NCBI GenBank assembly: GCA_036936605.1
Contig: JAUPFV010000002.1
Coordinates: 200,283,273 to 200,347,272 of the forward strand
Direction: 5' to 3'
Source of the DNA: Limnanthes douglasii subsp. nivea
Taxonomy: Eukaryota > Streptophyta > Magnoliopsida > Brassicales > Limnanthaceae
Length of the DNA: 64,000 nucleotides
Made by a program: the position numbers and the translations under genes. The notes under the pieces were generated by a model, which was not told the DNA's origin, searched no databases, and was given only the letters and a program-made list of their open reading frames with translations. Positions 34,600 to 46,445 of this stretch are shown here, piece by piece (positions within the stretch are counted from its first letter, which is position 1; every line of letters starts with the position of its first letter).

Positions 34600-35810
34600 T
34601 AACATCCAAGAGTTAATTACTAACGGAGTTTTACCTGAGGATAAAGCTTCTCCCAAAAAGATAAAATTCAAAGAACATGGATTTTTGGTTTTAAAAGGGG
34701 TTCTTTATAAAAACAAAGTCATTCAACAAACCATTGTTGCGTTGCCTCAGATTCGACAAATCCTGAACTATTCTATCAGAGTTATATGATGGTAAATGAT
34801 AAACACATTGTAGCTATAATGATTTAACTATATGGGTTTTATTGGCAGGATATTATTGGCCTTTTATTATGAAAGACGCTAAAAAGTTGGTTAAAATATG
34901 TGATCCTTGTCAAAGTTATAGAAATGCGATCCATATAGCGGCAGTATCCATGTAGTATGTGTCTGAAGCGATACTTATTGATAGATGAGAACTTGATTTA
35001 GTTTGGCTATTTCCAATGGCTTATGGGGGCTGTCGTGCTATCATCGTGATAATCGATTATTTTTCGAAATGGGTAGAAATTGCATCACTATCTGGGACAA
35101 CTTCTAAAACAGTGATAAACTTTATGCTTTCTAACATATGTTGTAGGTTTGGCATTCCCAAACGTATCACTACAGACTATGGTCCTCAATTTGTCAACAA
35201 AGAAATGGAAGTATTTTGTACATCAAGAGGAATTCATCATTGTTTCTCTTCTCTTTTTCTTCCTCAAGCCAATAGGCAAGTTGAGGTAGCAAATCGAACG
35301 ATTTTAATGGGTCTAAAGATGGCTAAATTATCTAGAAAAAGTACTATGGTCCTACCAAACTACCTTTCACACAGTTACACAAGAGTCTTCATTTGCTTTA
35401 GTTTATGGAATGAATGCAATCACACCAATAGAAGCTATTCATCCTTCTTTAAATTTCAAAATTATTCCAAAGAAAATAATGAGGTTGCAGTAAGGTCTCA
35501 GTGTGATCTGATTGAGGAAATAAGAATAAAATCTCATTTGAGAACTGGTCACTACCAAACCCGTATGAGAATCAGTTATGCGTCTAAAAACGAAGGAGAG
35601 ACTTCGAAGTAGGAGACAAAGTTTTAAGGAAAGTGTTTCTACAGACTAAAGAAAACAAGTGTGAGAAACTGGCTCAGAACTGGGAAGGACCATACACTTT
35701 GTATGAAAATATTAAACAAGGAACATACATTTTACTCGATCAAGAAGGAAACCTTTTAAAGCACCCATGGAATGAGCACTTGAGGTCATATATAGAATAA
35801 ACTTGTGTAG
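34600..35810 (+). pseudogene. Tat-like integrase
   Basis: A zinc-binding region near 34790-34950 (H..., then LVKICDPCQSYRNAIH) leads into the catalytic core at 35016-35612: VIIDYFSKWVEIA (first Asp), FGIPKRITTDYGPQFVNKEM (second Asp) and a QVEVANRTI segment with the catalytic Glu. The C-terminal part toward 35.8 kb reads NWEGPYTLYENIKQGTYILL-like GPY/F module residues and HPWNEHLR. All three acidic residues are present, but stops lie before and after the core. Confidence 0.88.
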
Positions 35811-35956
35811 TAAATATTTACTTTGTTTTGGTTCAATGTAAATATTATGGGACATACTCTTTCCTACCCTGGTGGGGCAATGAGGTTTTAATGAGGTGTC
35901 TGAATTGTTTTTAATCTATCATTTTTTGCCTTTAAAAATATGTTTCATTAAGTTTT

Positions 35957-36182
35957 ATTGCCTTCGAATTGCTTGGTTGGGCTAAATTTCATTGCCTTCA
36001 AATGGATTACCTTTGAATGGCATGGCCGGATTATTCAATTGCCTTGGAATAGATTACCTTCGAATGGCTTGGTTGGGCTAAGTTAAGTTGCATTCAAATG
36101 GATTACCTTTGAATGACTTGATTAACCTAAGTTAAATTGCCTTCGAACGGATTGCATTCGAATGTTTTTCTTAAGCCCAAGT
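35957..36182. repeat. 49-bp minisatellite in the 3' region of the Tat-like element
   Basis: About 4.6 imperfect copies of a unit like ATTGCCTTCGAATGGATTAC followed by CTTTGAATGGCTTGGTTGGGCTAAGTT, starting near 35958, 35991, 36038, 36088 and 36137. Tandem repeats in this position are known for Tat/Ogre-lineage elements. Confidence 0.8.
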
Positions 36183-36191
36183 ATATTAAGT

Positions 36192-38450
36192 TTATAACAC
36201 CGAATTCATTTCCTCATTCAGACTTTCAACCTTACTTTTCTTTGCCTCAATAAAATTCGTTAGCCTTTTATTTTCATTCTTAAGAAGACCGATGTCTTTA
36301 ACCTGATCCCTCACTAGTCTCTCAAATTTAATAATTGGCGTTACATAGCCCAAAACAGCATACCCCAATTCGTCATTCTCTTTAGACACTTCAAAGGAAA
36401 TCTCGTCATATATCATAGCATTTCCATGACTAGTGGACTCAGGGAAAGCATGCTCAAAGTCCTCAATATTAAAGTTACATAAGTCTTCTATATGATCACC
36501 ACTTCCAAAAACTTCCCTATTATCTGTAGCGAGCAGTGGAGAAGGATGATCGGGTTATGCAGTTGTTTGAGGAGAAGGAGGATCGGATTCTTGAGTTGTT
36601 TGAGGAGGAATCTCTATGATAGTGGTTGAAGGAGGAACTTCTGATCGAATAATAATCTCCGAACCAACCACACTTTTCTTTTTCTTTCTTTTTTCTCTCT
36701 TGTCACTACCTTATTTACTCCTCTTTTATCCTTTTTTCTTCTTAGAAACATGATATTCCGATGGCATGTTAGCCTCTCCGGCAGTAACTGCAACAGCCTC
36801 CAACACAGCTACAACAATTTTATTAGGTTGCCCATCAGTTCCTAGTTTGGGGATGAATTAAATGAGTTATCTTTCTTCTTCTCTTTCTTATTTTTCTTCT
36901 TGTTTTTGTCACAATGGTTGGGAGCTCTATTCCTAACTAGTAGAAATAGTTTACCATTAACCACAATTTCAACGGATCGAGGATAAGTGGTAAACTGTTT
37001 CTATGAAATTTCACTGATCAGATTTGTTCTCCATAGATGCGATCTCACACAATTTTCCCAGAGTAAAGCAATTGTGAAACTGGGTTGACCACTTCTCGTT
37101 GGCCTACTGATTCAACTTCGTACAAGTTATTTTCCCATCATGCAAATTTTGTGCAAAGGGATTCGAGAATACTGCAATAAAATGAATATGGAGTAAGAAG
37201 TAATACTTTTTAAACTATTGAAATGAAGAAATATTTAAACACTTCGTGAACTCTTCTAGTATCTTATGAGCATGCTTAGATTTCCTTTAGAAGTAATCTT
37301 TTTACCATTTTCCCAAACACCGCTAACAAAAATGAACTGAGTCTTCCAAGTCTTGTATGCTTCTACCACCTTATAGTTATTCATCATATTAAAATAGTAA
37401 AATAGAGTATAACCATTACAACACAAACTAGCCACAACAGTTAGTTGTTCCATTGGCATCGGAATTTTAGATAGCCTGGAAGTTATGATGCTAGCTAACA
37501 ATGTAAGCCATGCATTATGGCTTAACTGACTAAAGCATAGTCTCACCAATTCTCCAGCCCTATTGTCCATCAAAGTATCTTCAAGTTGGGGTAGCCTGAT
37601 CTTGATTGATTTGGGTAATCCTCATTTTTCCTGCATCCTTACAAGTTCGAATTCGTAAAAATAAACATACGATATTTTATGTAAGTCTAAGAGCTACTTG
37701 ATACTCACCTTGGTAAAGTTGGGCCCAACTCGCCCAACAAGGGACTTAGGAAGAGGTTCAGATTCAGGTATGTCTGCCTTGCTACCTTTTTCTCGTGTTA
37801 TATTTTGAGTATTCCTAGTGTGACCATATGTCTCCAAAGAAGTATCTTTACCAATGTCATCCATATTCTCCTCCATCACTTGCGCTCTCTTTTCTGAAGG
37901 AACACAAGAATATTCTTCCTCAATTGGAGGAAGCTCGGTTGTTGTATTTGAGGGATTTGTCGTTATAACCGGCCCTGATGGAAGTTCAGTAACAATGTCT
38001 CTTCCCTCGTGATCAGAACTTGTGTTGAGGGATCACCAATAACAGAGGGTTGATCAACTAGATTTTTAATTTATTTGTACAATATGGAAGAATTTTTTTA
38101 TATTAGGAATCCTCGTGACTCGGTGTGGGGTGCTATCACCAACATCCGATCACATGGCTATGAAGGTTGAATGAGTTCTCCGACTAGTGACCTCTTTGTG
38201 TTGGGATGACTTAACTAATTGAGGAGAGTGAGTAAGAGATGTGGATGATTGTGTTGTTAAGCTAGGATCAGAAGAAAGCTAATGTTTATTATATGGAACA
38301 AATCCATTGTAATCTATAGATTGAGTAACAACCACTCTACCTGAAGAAGCAGGTAACGTGACAATAATTCTAGCCTTTCTTTTTTCTTCTTCTAACTCAG
38401 ATAAATTAAGCCAACCTCATTTAGTAAGGGAGTCCCTGGCTGTGAAAATA
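36192..38450 (-). pseudogene. Antisense ORF of the Tat/Retand-like element
   Basis: Minus-strand coding pieces lie between the minisatellite and the 3' LTR: a Ser/Thr/Glu-rich N-terminal part (about 38430-37694, including ...ESEPLPKSLVGRVGPNFTK), then DNRAGELVRLCFSQLSHNAW and ASIITSRLSKIPMPMEQLTV (37573-37256), and a coiled-coil-like tail VRDQVKDIGLLKNENKRLTN (36416-36192). The gap 37580-37690 could be an intron. Retand/Tat elements are known to carry such an antisense ORF encoding a protein of unknown function. Stops interrupt the first part. Confidence 0.6.
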
Positions 38451-38864
38451 CAAACCCTAGAAAGCTTCAGAGATGTACCAATCACGTAACAAAGTTGAAA
38501 AAGAAGGAAGAAGGTCATCTGAAAACTTAAATAAGCCACTTTCTCTCCCTATAAAGTTAAAAACGACTATCATCTTGTTCTCAAATTAGCAACAATAAAA
38601 AAATAAAAAAATTTCTTATAAAGGTTGAAAAACACTTGAGTACCCTATTAAGGAAAAGGAATCGGCAAAGTAGTTAGGGGGCTAGAAAGGAGTGTAACCG
38701 CTTCTCCTTTAATTGGGCAGATTTACAGAGAACGAAAAAAGTTTGTGGGTTCAATCAAAGTTGACACGTGTCTGGTTAAAGTAATTGGTCTACATGTTGT
38801 AACTTTTGAATGGTAACTACTTTTAAGAAAGTGCATCGGATGCGGTTCAGATTCAGTTCGCATA

Positions 38865-39231
38865 TGATAGGGTCAAATTCTGATGGAGTCCAATAAGGTA
38901 AAGTGGTTCGAATTTTTCTTAGAGGGCAATTTAGACTTATAAAGAAAACAATAATGAGTAAGTTGTGTGTCTAGTATAGTCAACTGAGTACCTACTAGTC
39001 TTTCGCCTCCAAGCCCACCAATCTGATCCGGGTATACTAACTGACCCGGTTGGCCCACAGATCTTTATAGTCTTATAAATAGAGCCAAAACAACATTTAA
39101 GGGGATGAACATTTCTCTCTCTAGACATTAAACAAAAGTACCTCTATTATCTCTCTACTCTCCATCCTGAATTTAATACACCACTTAAACAACTACTGAA
39201 AATACCATCCGATCAGGTTTTATCTACATCA
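38865..39231 (+). repeat. 3' LTR of the Tat-like element
   Basis: Starts TGATAGGGTC and ends TTTATCTACATCA. It aligns with the 5' LTR along its whole length with numerous substitutions and a few small indels. A TATA-like TATAAATAGA lies at about 39074. Confidence 0.88.
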
Positions 39232-39399
39232 ACATAAACCATAAATTTCACAAATGATTATATCGAACTCAAAAATATAATAGTGTACAAAATTGTAAGC
39301 ATAATATAAAAGTAATATACAAAATAAAAAATACCTCATAAATTACGAACAATACTTGTCTGAAACGTCGCAGTGCTGAAGAAAACCAATATGGAGTTC

Positions 39400-40760
39400 A
39401 CCATAGTTTCCATAGAAATCTGGACGGGTCATATAAATTATTTGGTGCATAACTCTTAATTTTTATTTCACTTTATTTTCACAATCTTTATAGACATACG
39501 ACTCAATGTTTACGAGTTCAAAGTTTACAACTGCCACCAAACCAATTTCGCATATCCAGTTGGCATAATCTAAAGTGTATAAGACGACCCCCTCATAGAC
39601 TAAAGATCCTTTGTGTTCCTTTTACAAATAAACAAGTGCCACAATTTCTAAATTTTATATCTTCACTTGTACATTATCGTCCTTAGCTTCTATTTAGTTT
39701 TTGGGAGCTTATCTCTCACATCAAGTAGTATAATACCTTGCACGCATCAAAACTAATGAACAACTCTTTCCAGATATGTTTGCGCATGAGTCATTCCAAA
39801 TATATTTCAGTGGTTACATGTTACTGTTTGAAAAGGAAAATCGGCGTAGATTGCTACATATTACTAAACACAACCTAAAAGAAAATTTCAATAAATAATT
39901 TTATATTTCACAATAAATTTTCTTGGCATTTACCAAGTGTATAGTATTATGTTTTGCACCTAAAATGCTAATATTTCACACATATAATTCTAATCATTTC
40001 CCAAGTACGTAGTAGAACTTGCATCTCACTCATTTACGTGGCTTAGCTGAATCCTCCATTTTAGTTTGGATCTAGAGTATTCATTGATGTAGCACATAAT
40101 ATACCTCGCTATACATGGTATCTCATACATGTATTCTGAGCATATAACGGGATAGAAAATGTGAAAGTTTTCTATGATCACTATATATATATATATATAT
40201 CGCGGCTAGATAAAATGTACATGATCTTCATTTTATGCTCTAATACTTCACCAAAATATGGTCAATATCTGCGAATATGGTCATGTACATGTTTTTTTTG
40301 TCAGTAAATATAGTGCATTCAAACAAGTATAAAAAAATATGTACGCATCGTATGAGTCGTGTCGTCATCGATAAGCTCAGGGTTGCTATCATGGTATGTA
40401 GGATTGTCAAACATTATCTGGATTGAATTAAAATTGATTCTAATACCTTTTTAGTTTATAATAACATCATATAATTCTTTGTAAGCCACACCCAACATAT
40501 TGCTAAGCCGACGATGAAACTCCATTTTTAGGATAATGTCTGGACATTCATAATATTACTAATGACCTTCGACTAAGTAATAGTGTGCACATCAGGTAAT
40601 ATGATGGTCATGTTATCGGACCATAAATGGAATATATATTTATCTTTGGATGTCACCTCTCCATGAACACCTCAGTAACTATAGCATTTAGACTAAATTT
40701 AGCCAAATAGCCGATAAGCTATTGTATTAAAATAGGCATATAGTTATTACTGATGTACGA
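39400..40760 (-). pseudogene. Possible plant mobile domain (PMD) gene remnant
   Basis: The minus strand near 40700-40560 reads NAIVTEVFMERCHPKINIFH, then MTIILPDVHTIT, resembling the PMD signature VERW.PET..FHLP.GEMTITLDDV. Further downstream a MRTYFFILV...MHYIY stretch recalls the PMD motif RAYLLYLxGxxIF. Beyond 39.8 kb a readable stretch (EGVVLYTLDYANWI..., ...PDFYGNYGELHIGFLQHCDV) has no assignment. Many stops are present. The PMD at 54.3-55.6 kb is much clearer. Confidence 0.4.
40182..40200. repeat. Short (AT)n microsatellite
   Basis: About nine AT dinucleotides in AT-rich noncoding DNA. Confidence 0.9.
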
Positions 40761-41229
40761 GGCTCTAAGATCTCAAGCTAGTAGAATGAGTGTATAATGC
40801 TATGTTTCTCTTCTACGACATAAATAAAATAAAAATTGTATTTGTTAGAATAACAAGATCACGTTTAACATATATGATCCGATGTTTCCAAAAGTAGTTT
40901 ACTATGTCTCGCAAATATAAAAAAAATTATTTACTAATTATCCCGCGTGTCTATATTTTGTAGGCAATATGTTTATTGAAAATAAATAATAATTGTGGTA
41001 TCCGAGTTATATGGAGAGATTTTTTCTATAGATATTCATCTACCATGCTTAGGAGTCAGAGAATTTGTGTCTTGGGATTGAACATGAAATGATCCCTTGG
41101 CTAGATCGAGATTGGTGTTGTCTAGCGGTTCCGTCTCTACATAAGTACTCTTTTGTTCGCTTCTCAAGTTCCTTCATTTGACCAGTCTGGTATGTGATCT
41201 ATCGACTGGATTTATTATTTGAACCAATA

Positions 41230-41509
<280 letters not shown>

Positions 41510-42179
41510 ATTCCAACTTATCTACAAAATAAAAAAAAACATCTTTAGGTTTTCAAAAAATATTTCTTTGTTACCATTTTACAAGGTAGTCCATAAGGTT
41601 TTCATATATTAGTTTTGAACGCTTTTACATTATATATGCTACATGTTTTGAAAACATGATTATAGAAATTGGTATCCATGTTCTAGGTGGATAATGATAA
41701 GATCAAGTTAATATTTCACCAAAATATTTCTCCTTAGACACAAAACAACAAATGGGTCATAACAAAACTAATAGATCAGTGTTTGAAATTATTCCCCAGA
41801 ACTTTGGTAGCATAGTTAGTTTTATTCACCATGTATATGGAGAAATAAGCCAGGTATTATTTCACATATATCTTCTTCTTTTTTCACATTGTATATACTA
41901 CACGCTTTGTATATAAAATATATAAATTATTGCATGTGTATTACATAATATTTCACAAGAATAGTCATAGAGTATAGTATTCCTAGTCTATATTGGAAAA
42001 TGATAAGAACAAACACCCAAAGTTGATATTTCACTGAAATCTGCTTACCTCGTGATAAATATATATCATTTAGATAATGTATATTCCTTATATTTTTTAG
42101 GTATATTCATATTAAGATTTGTTAAGGGAATAAGATGCATGAAGAAGATGATTCTAAATAAAATGAGTAAAGAAACAAG

Positions 42180-42530
42180 TAAATGAGGAAGAGGTAAAAG
42201 TAAGAAGATGAGGGTCCTCCATATATCTTTGATTGATGAATATCCATAGTTCTTTAGACAAGGGGCTAGTGAAAGTAAGAAGACGAGAGTCTTCTAAAGA
42301 TCCTTAATTGGTGGAGAAATGAAGATTTTAGACGAGAGGCTAGTGAAAATAAGAAGACGAGGGTCTTCTAAAGATCCTTAAGAGGTTAGTGAAAGTAGAA
42401 AGACGATGGTCTTCCAAAGATATTTAACCGATAGATAGCTAGAAGGGTTTAGACGAGGAACTAGCAAAAGTAAGAAGACAAGGGTTCTTCAAGGAACATT
42501 AACCGAGGGACATTTAAAATACTTTAGGCG
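42180..42530. repeat. ~76-bp minisatellite in an LTR-element 3' region
   Basis: AAAGTAAGAAGACGAGGGTC-type units begin near 42198, 42273, 42349, 42393 and 42469 (spacings 75, 76, 44 and 76 bp); the fourth spacing is a shortened unit. Each unit contains CTTCTAAAGATCCTTAA and TTTAGACGAGG. Confidence 0.8.
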
Positions 42531-42535
42531 GGGGT

Positions 42536-42810
42536 TGTGATGGAAATACAAAGTGGTAACAAAAGAGAGAAACATGTTATTCAAGTAGTTACAACTGAAA
42601 GACACATGTAACTATTTATTAGGTCGTCAAGATATGTTGTTAATCGGTTATAACACGTGCAATGTGCTGATTGAATGAAAAAAAAAATGTAAATTTTATA
42701 AATAAGGACTTAAATCCTCATTTAGGGATCATTCCAATAATAGATATTGTTCTTTTCCGATTTTGATTCATTACTTTGGGTTAGGATTTGATAAATATTT
42801 TCCCTCATCA
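42536..42810 (+). repeat. 275-bp LTR
   Basis: Begins TGTGATGGAAATAC directly after a GGCGGGGGT polypurine tract and ends TTTTCCCTCATCA. It contains a TATA-like TTATAAATAAGG at about 42697 and a downstream T-rich stretch. TG...CA ends plus a polypurine tract identify it as a 3' LTR. Confidence 0.65.
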
Positions 42811-43799
42811 CCCAACAAAGAAACAACAAATGGGTCCTAACATAAATAATAGATCAGTGGTTGGAATGGCCAAAACTAATTCGTTAGTTCTTTTGCAACA
42901 AAGTTAGTTTTATTCACCAAGTATGTGGGAAAATAAACTAGGTATTATTTTGCATATATCATTTTTTCAAGGTTTGTATAGTACATAAAACATGTATTAC
43001 ACATAAATTATATTAGGTTTCATATGTGTATTATAATATATTTTGCTAACGTTAACATGGAAATTAAAATATCTTATCTATATTTAAAAATAATAAGAAC
43101 AAACATCTAAAGTTAATAATTCACTGAAATCTTCCTACCATGTTTCAAAAATAATAACTAGATAACAAAACCAATAGATCGGGGGTCAAACAGTCAAAAA
43201 TAAATTGTCAGGATTGTGGCGACATAGTGAATTATATTCGTTAAATATATGGAAAAATAAGTATGAAAATTCACAAGTCTCATTTGATATAATATTGTAT
43301 GAAATTTGCAAGAACATAACGATTATGTTTTCAAATTTTCCATAATATGGTAAAATATGTTGAAATACACTCACAAATTTGTCACAATTTAGTGAATTTC
43401 TAGGCCACATGTGAAACATATTATACGTTTTATTGTAAAATTTGTCTATTTTCAAATGTTTGTCTTTGTCTAGGTTTTGTAGTTAAAATATGATAATTTC
43501 ACATGACGAGTAAATGTTGTCTATGTTTCACATATTAAATATATTAATTTCATAATTCTTGTGTTGGAAAAATTTTAACACTTCAAATATACTAATTTTC
43601 CATGACATGTGTTATCAAGGATTGACAGCTCAAAAAATGATACCTAGTTTCACACTTAAGTTTTAAAATATTGATTTGTAAAAAATACTTGACACTAATA
43701 TGCAAAACTTAAATTACATGTATTTTATTGGATAAAGAACTTGGTTTGTTGTAACAAAAATTATTAGATATTTTCCTGTTACAATAAGTTAGGTTGTCC

Positions 43800-43870
43800 C
43801 CAAGGGGGTAGCTGAGTTGGTGGAGTAAGGCATGCTCATAATCAAAGGTCATGAGTTCGAATCCGCAGCG
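43800..43870 (+). mobile_element. SINE head, second copy
   Basis: GGGGGTAGCTGAGTTGGTGG with an A box at 43809-43820 (TAGCTGAGTTGG) and a B box at 43854-43864 (AGTTCGAATCC). The first 30 bases match the SINE at 7.4-7.7 kb almost exactly. The SINE body does not follow; instead an LTR-like segment begins near 43890, so this copy is truncated or was cut by a later insertion. It lacks the acceptor-stem pairing of a true tRNA gene. Confidence 0.7.
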
Positions 43871-43889
43871 GAAATAGAAGAAGAATCAA

Positions 43890-44188
43890 TGATAGATGAA
43901 ACCCTAATTCAAGAGTAACATGATGAAACCCTAATCTAAGGGTAACAAAAATTAAAATTTTCAGAGATAAAGATATATTATTCCAAAAACTTAAAATAAC
44001 TTAAGGCATATGAGGCTTTATATAATAGCTTCTCAAAACCCTAAATTATAATACAAGGAGATAAAATCAAATCAAATCAAATCAAATCAAATCTTAATAT
44101 AATTAGATTTGATTTAGATACATAAGATATTTGAATAAAATAAAATAAAATAAACAAGACTTTTGTTTGGACTTTCTGGGCTACATCA
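43890..44188 (-). mobile_element. Candidate 3' LTR of a minus-strand LTR element
   Basis: On the minus strand the purine-rich CCAGGAGAGGA (44201-44191 region) is followed by TGATGTAGCCC. The segment continues through a TATATAAAGCC TATA-like box (about 44027) to a CATCTATCA end at 43890, giving about 299 bp with TG...CA ends. Upstream the text GAATTCGAGGACGAATTC, common at the 3' end of plant Ty3/gypsy coding regions, lies at 44207-44224. Confidence 0.5.
44055..44094. repeat. (AAATC)n short tandem repeat
   Basis: AAATCAAATCAAATCAAATC-type pentamer repeats, about 7 units, within the candidate LTR. Confidence 0.9.
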
Positions 44189-44266
44189 TCCTCTCCTGGT
44201 TGACAAGAATTCGTCCTCGAATTCACAGCACCATCACCATCAAGAACCCAAATTATTTATATTATT

Positions 44267-44662
44267 TTATTCAATTGTTACATTGAGAATTATAATTGTT
44301 GACCTTATCGGAATAAGATAAATTCTTCTCGATTGTTCCTTATTCGAAGTCACATTGAAGCCATCCAGTTGAAGGAAAAAAATAGTTTTGAAAACCTTTT
44401 CATAGCCTGAAGACAACATCCCTATGTCCAGTTGATGAAAAAAAATTGTTTTGAAAACCTCTTCATAGCCTAAGCCAACATCTCGATAAGCAATTTTTAC
44501 CTTGATTCGACGATTGGTACCCAATTTAAACTCCTTCAGTAACCGGTCAATACGATCGTCATTGAAACGGTTGGTATGCCCCCTCATAGTCAAACGATCT
44601 TCCCGATCTTCATGACCACGTGTGTTGTTCTCTTCTTTAAACCTTGAATCAGATGAAATCAA
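44267..44662 (-). pseudogene. 3' coding remnant of a minus-strand LTR element with 63-bp duplication
   Basis: A 131-residue frame: an Arg/Asp-rich start (RGHEDREDRLTMRGHTNRFN), RIDRLLKEFKLGTNRRIKVK, then two copies of a 21-residue unit beginning GYE(E/K)VFKTIFF.QLD. The DNA shows CCAGTTGA at 44365 and 44428, a 63-bp in-frame tandem duplication. It lies upstream of a candidate polypurine tract and LTR on the same strand, so it is probably the 3' part of an LTR-element polyprotein, but I cannot name the domain. Confidence 0.45.
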
Positions 44663-45284
44663 GATTCAGAAACATGTTTGACCCGTAACAGGAACTGAGG
44701 CTCTTCATGGCCGAATTTTTTAGGTTAATTTCCACAATTAACGTGAATAAATTAGTACTCATAATGTTTGATATTGAAAATGATTTTTTCAAAATATTAT
44801 GTCGATGTTAAAGTGATGCTTTTAAAACGTATATAAATAATTCACAAACCAACTATCTTTTTATAAGCTTTTATATTATTCAAAAGCTTTGATGTGAAAT
44901 TTAAACAATAAGGTTCTTTAGAGATAGGGTAAAGGGCGATTTTCTGGCGATGGTAATTGTGAACATCTTTTTCTTTCTCGTAGTGTGTCTAGTTTGTTTG
45001 CATGGTGTGTTTGACACTTTTCTTTCAAAGTTTAGCCCGAGTTTTGTAAATAATATTATATGGAAATTTATATTAAGATATATAATGTTGGTCTTATTTG
45101 ATTATATTATTTAAAGTAATGTATAGTTAATTATTCAGAATTAAAATTATTTACTAATCACTATTTAGGTTTTAACAAAACACTAATATCTATTTGGTTT
45201 TAAAATTTAAGTACTGACTCTAATTTTTGTTAGTAACAATATATATTTTAATTTTTTATATTCTAGTTTTTTTAAAAAACTTAT

Positions 45285-46445
45285 ATTTTTCAATCCATAG
45301 TTCCAAAAAGATATTACTGGTTTTGTTTTTTAAAGACGAACAAAACTAAATTGGTAAAAAATACTTTTTTGAAATTTGTTGCATTTAATTATAAAAATAA
45401 GAGTAATCTTGATACAAAATTAGTTTTAGAATTTTTTTTAAATGACATATTTTTCAAACCATAGCTCCGAAACAAGTCCGAAAATATTACTGGTTTTGTT
45501 TTTTAAAGACGAACAAATCTAGATCTATTAAAGTTTTATTTTAAATTTTAATGCATTTGGTTGCGAAAATATGATTAATATGGTTGCAAAATTATTCCGG
45601 AAAAAGTTTTTTTTTTATAAATGTTATATCTTTTAAACCATAGCTAAAAATCGAAAATATTATTGGTTTTATTTTCTAAAGACGAACAAAACTAGATCCA
45701 TCAAAGTTTTTTTATAAAAAAAAATACAACAGTTGGTTGCAAAATAAGAATAATCTTGTTACGGGATTAGGTTAGAAAACTGTATCCAGTTGAGTAATTA
45801 AGAGATTTGATTGTGAAAAAATAATTGTGATCAAGTTGCGTAATTAATAGTAACTTGGTTGCAAAAAAAATAATTGGTTTCAGTTGTTGAATTAAGTGCA
45901 AACGAGTTGCGTAAATAAGATCAAAAGAGTTACGTAAATAATTGATTTTGGTTCTGAAAAAAAAATGTGTTAAAATGGTATATCTCTCAAACCATAGCTC
46001 CAAAATAAATCTCAAAGAATTATTGATTTTGTTTTTCAAAAATGAACAAAATTAGATCCATTAAGTTTTCTAGAAAAATATATTTTTAATGCATTTGGTT
46101 GTGAAAATATGAGTAATTTGCTTGCAAATTAATGTGAAAATGGTTTTTTCGTTTTTGTAAATAAAATAATTTTCAAACCACAGCTCGGAAAAGATTTCGA
46201 AACTACCATAGGTTTTGTTTTCTAAAGACGAACAAAACTTGATCCATGAAAGATTTTTTTTTGTATTTGGTTGCTAAATTAGGAATAATCCGGTTACTAA
46301 ATTAGTGTGGAAATTTTTTTTTTATTTTTTTGTTCAAAAATATCATATCTTTCAAACCATAACTCCAAAAAAAAATCAAAAATACCATTTGTTTTATTGT
46401 CTGATAACGCTCAAACTAGATTCATGGAAGTTTAATTTTTTAACT
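45285..46445. repeat. ~175-bp tandem repeat array
   Basis: The block AAACCATAGCTCCGAAA...AAAATATTA(C/T)TGGTTTTGTTTTTTAAAGACGAACAAA recurs with its AGACGAACAA core near 45334, 45506, 45680, 46040, 46225 and 46401. Spacings are 172, 174, 360, 185 and 176 bp; the double spacing hides one decayed unit. Between blocks are TTGGTTGCGAAAATA and AGTAATTTGGTTGC motifs. Just after, 46590-46670 carries an inverted, decayed copy (TCGTCTTTAAAAAATAG...GACGGTTTCAAAGATAT). The core is shared with 14.9-15.8 kb. Confidence 0.8.

Larger units (their letters stand above)
29997..39231 (+). mobile_element. Tat/Retand-like Ty3/gypsy retrotransposon, full length, decayed
   Basis: Two LTRs of 373 and 367 bp (29997-30369 and 38865-39231) both begin TGATAGG and end CTACATCA. 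Flanking pentamers ACATG (29992-29996) and ACATA (39232-39236) differ by one base. Inside, in order on the plus strand, are gag, protease, RT, RNase H, a second RNase H, and integrase, then about 3 kb with a minisatellite and a minus-strand ORF. The gypsy domain order, the extra RNase H before integrase and the antisense ORF upstream of the 3' LTR are features of the Tat lineage (Retand-type). The LTRs differ visibly by many substitutions, so the insertion is old. Confidence 0.88.
42050..42810 (+). mobile_element. LTR-element fragment (3' end plus LTR) inside the 325-bp array
   Basis: Inserted between two units of the array. It ends with a 275-bp LTR preceded by a purine-rich GGCGGGGGT tract, and its internal part consists of a minisatellite. 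No 5' LTR or coding domain is visible, so it is 5'-truncated. The lineage is not determinable. Confidence 0.6.
41520..43480. repeat. ~325-bp tandem repeat array
   Basis: The anchor CC/CT AATAGATC(A/G)G occurs at about 41771, 42849 and 43173. B to C is 324 bp; A to B is 1078 bp, which equals one unit plus an insertion of about 754 bp. Each unit contains CAAATGGGTC, TTAGTTTTATTCACCA, TGTGTATTA...ATAT and AATAAGAACAAACA...TTCACTGAAATCT. Part of an earlier unit is seen at 41590-41720. No coding signal. Confidence 0.75.

Noticed and set aside
42050..42075. TGATAAATATATATCA as a remnant of a 5' LTR
   Set aside because: It resembles the last bases of the LTR at 42.8 kb, but the match is short and AT-rich, so it could be chance.
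43800..43870. A true tRNA gene on the plus strand
   Set aside because: A and B boxes are present but the 3' acceptor stem cannot pair with the 5' end, and the same head is found in a SINE at 7.7 kb.
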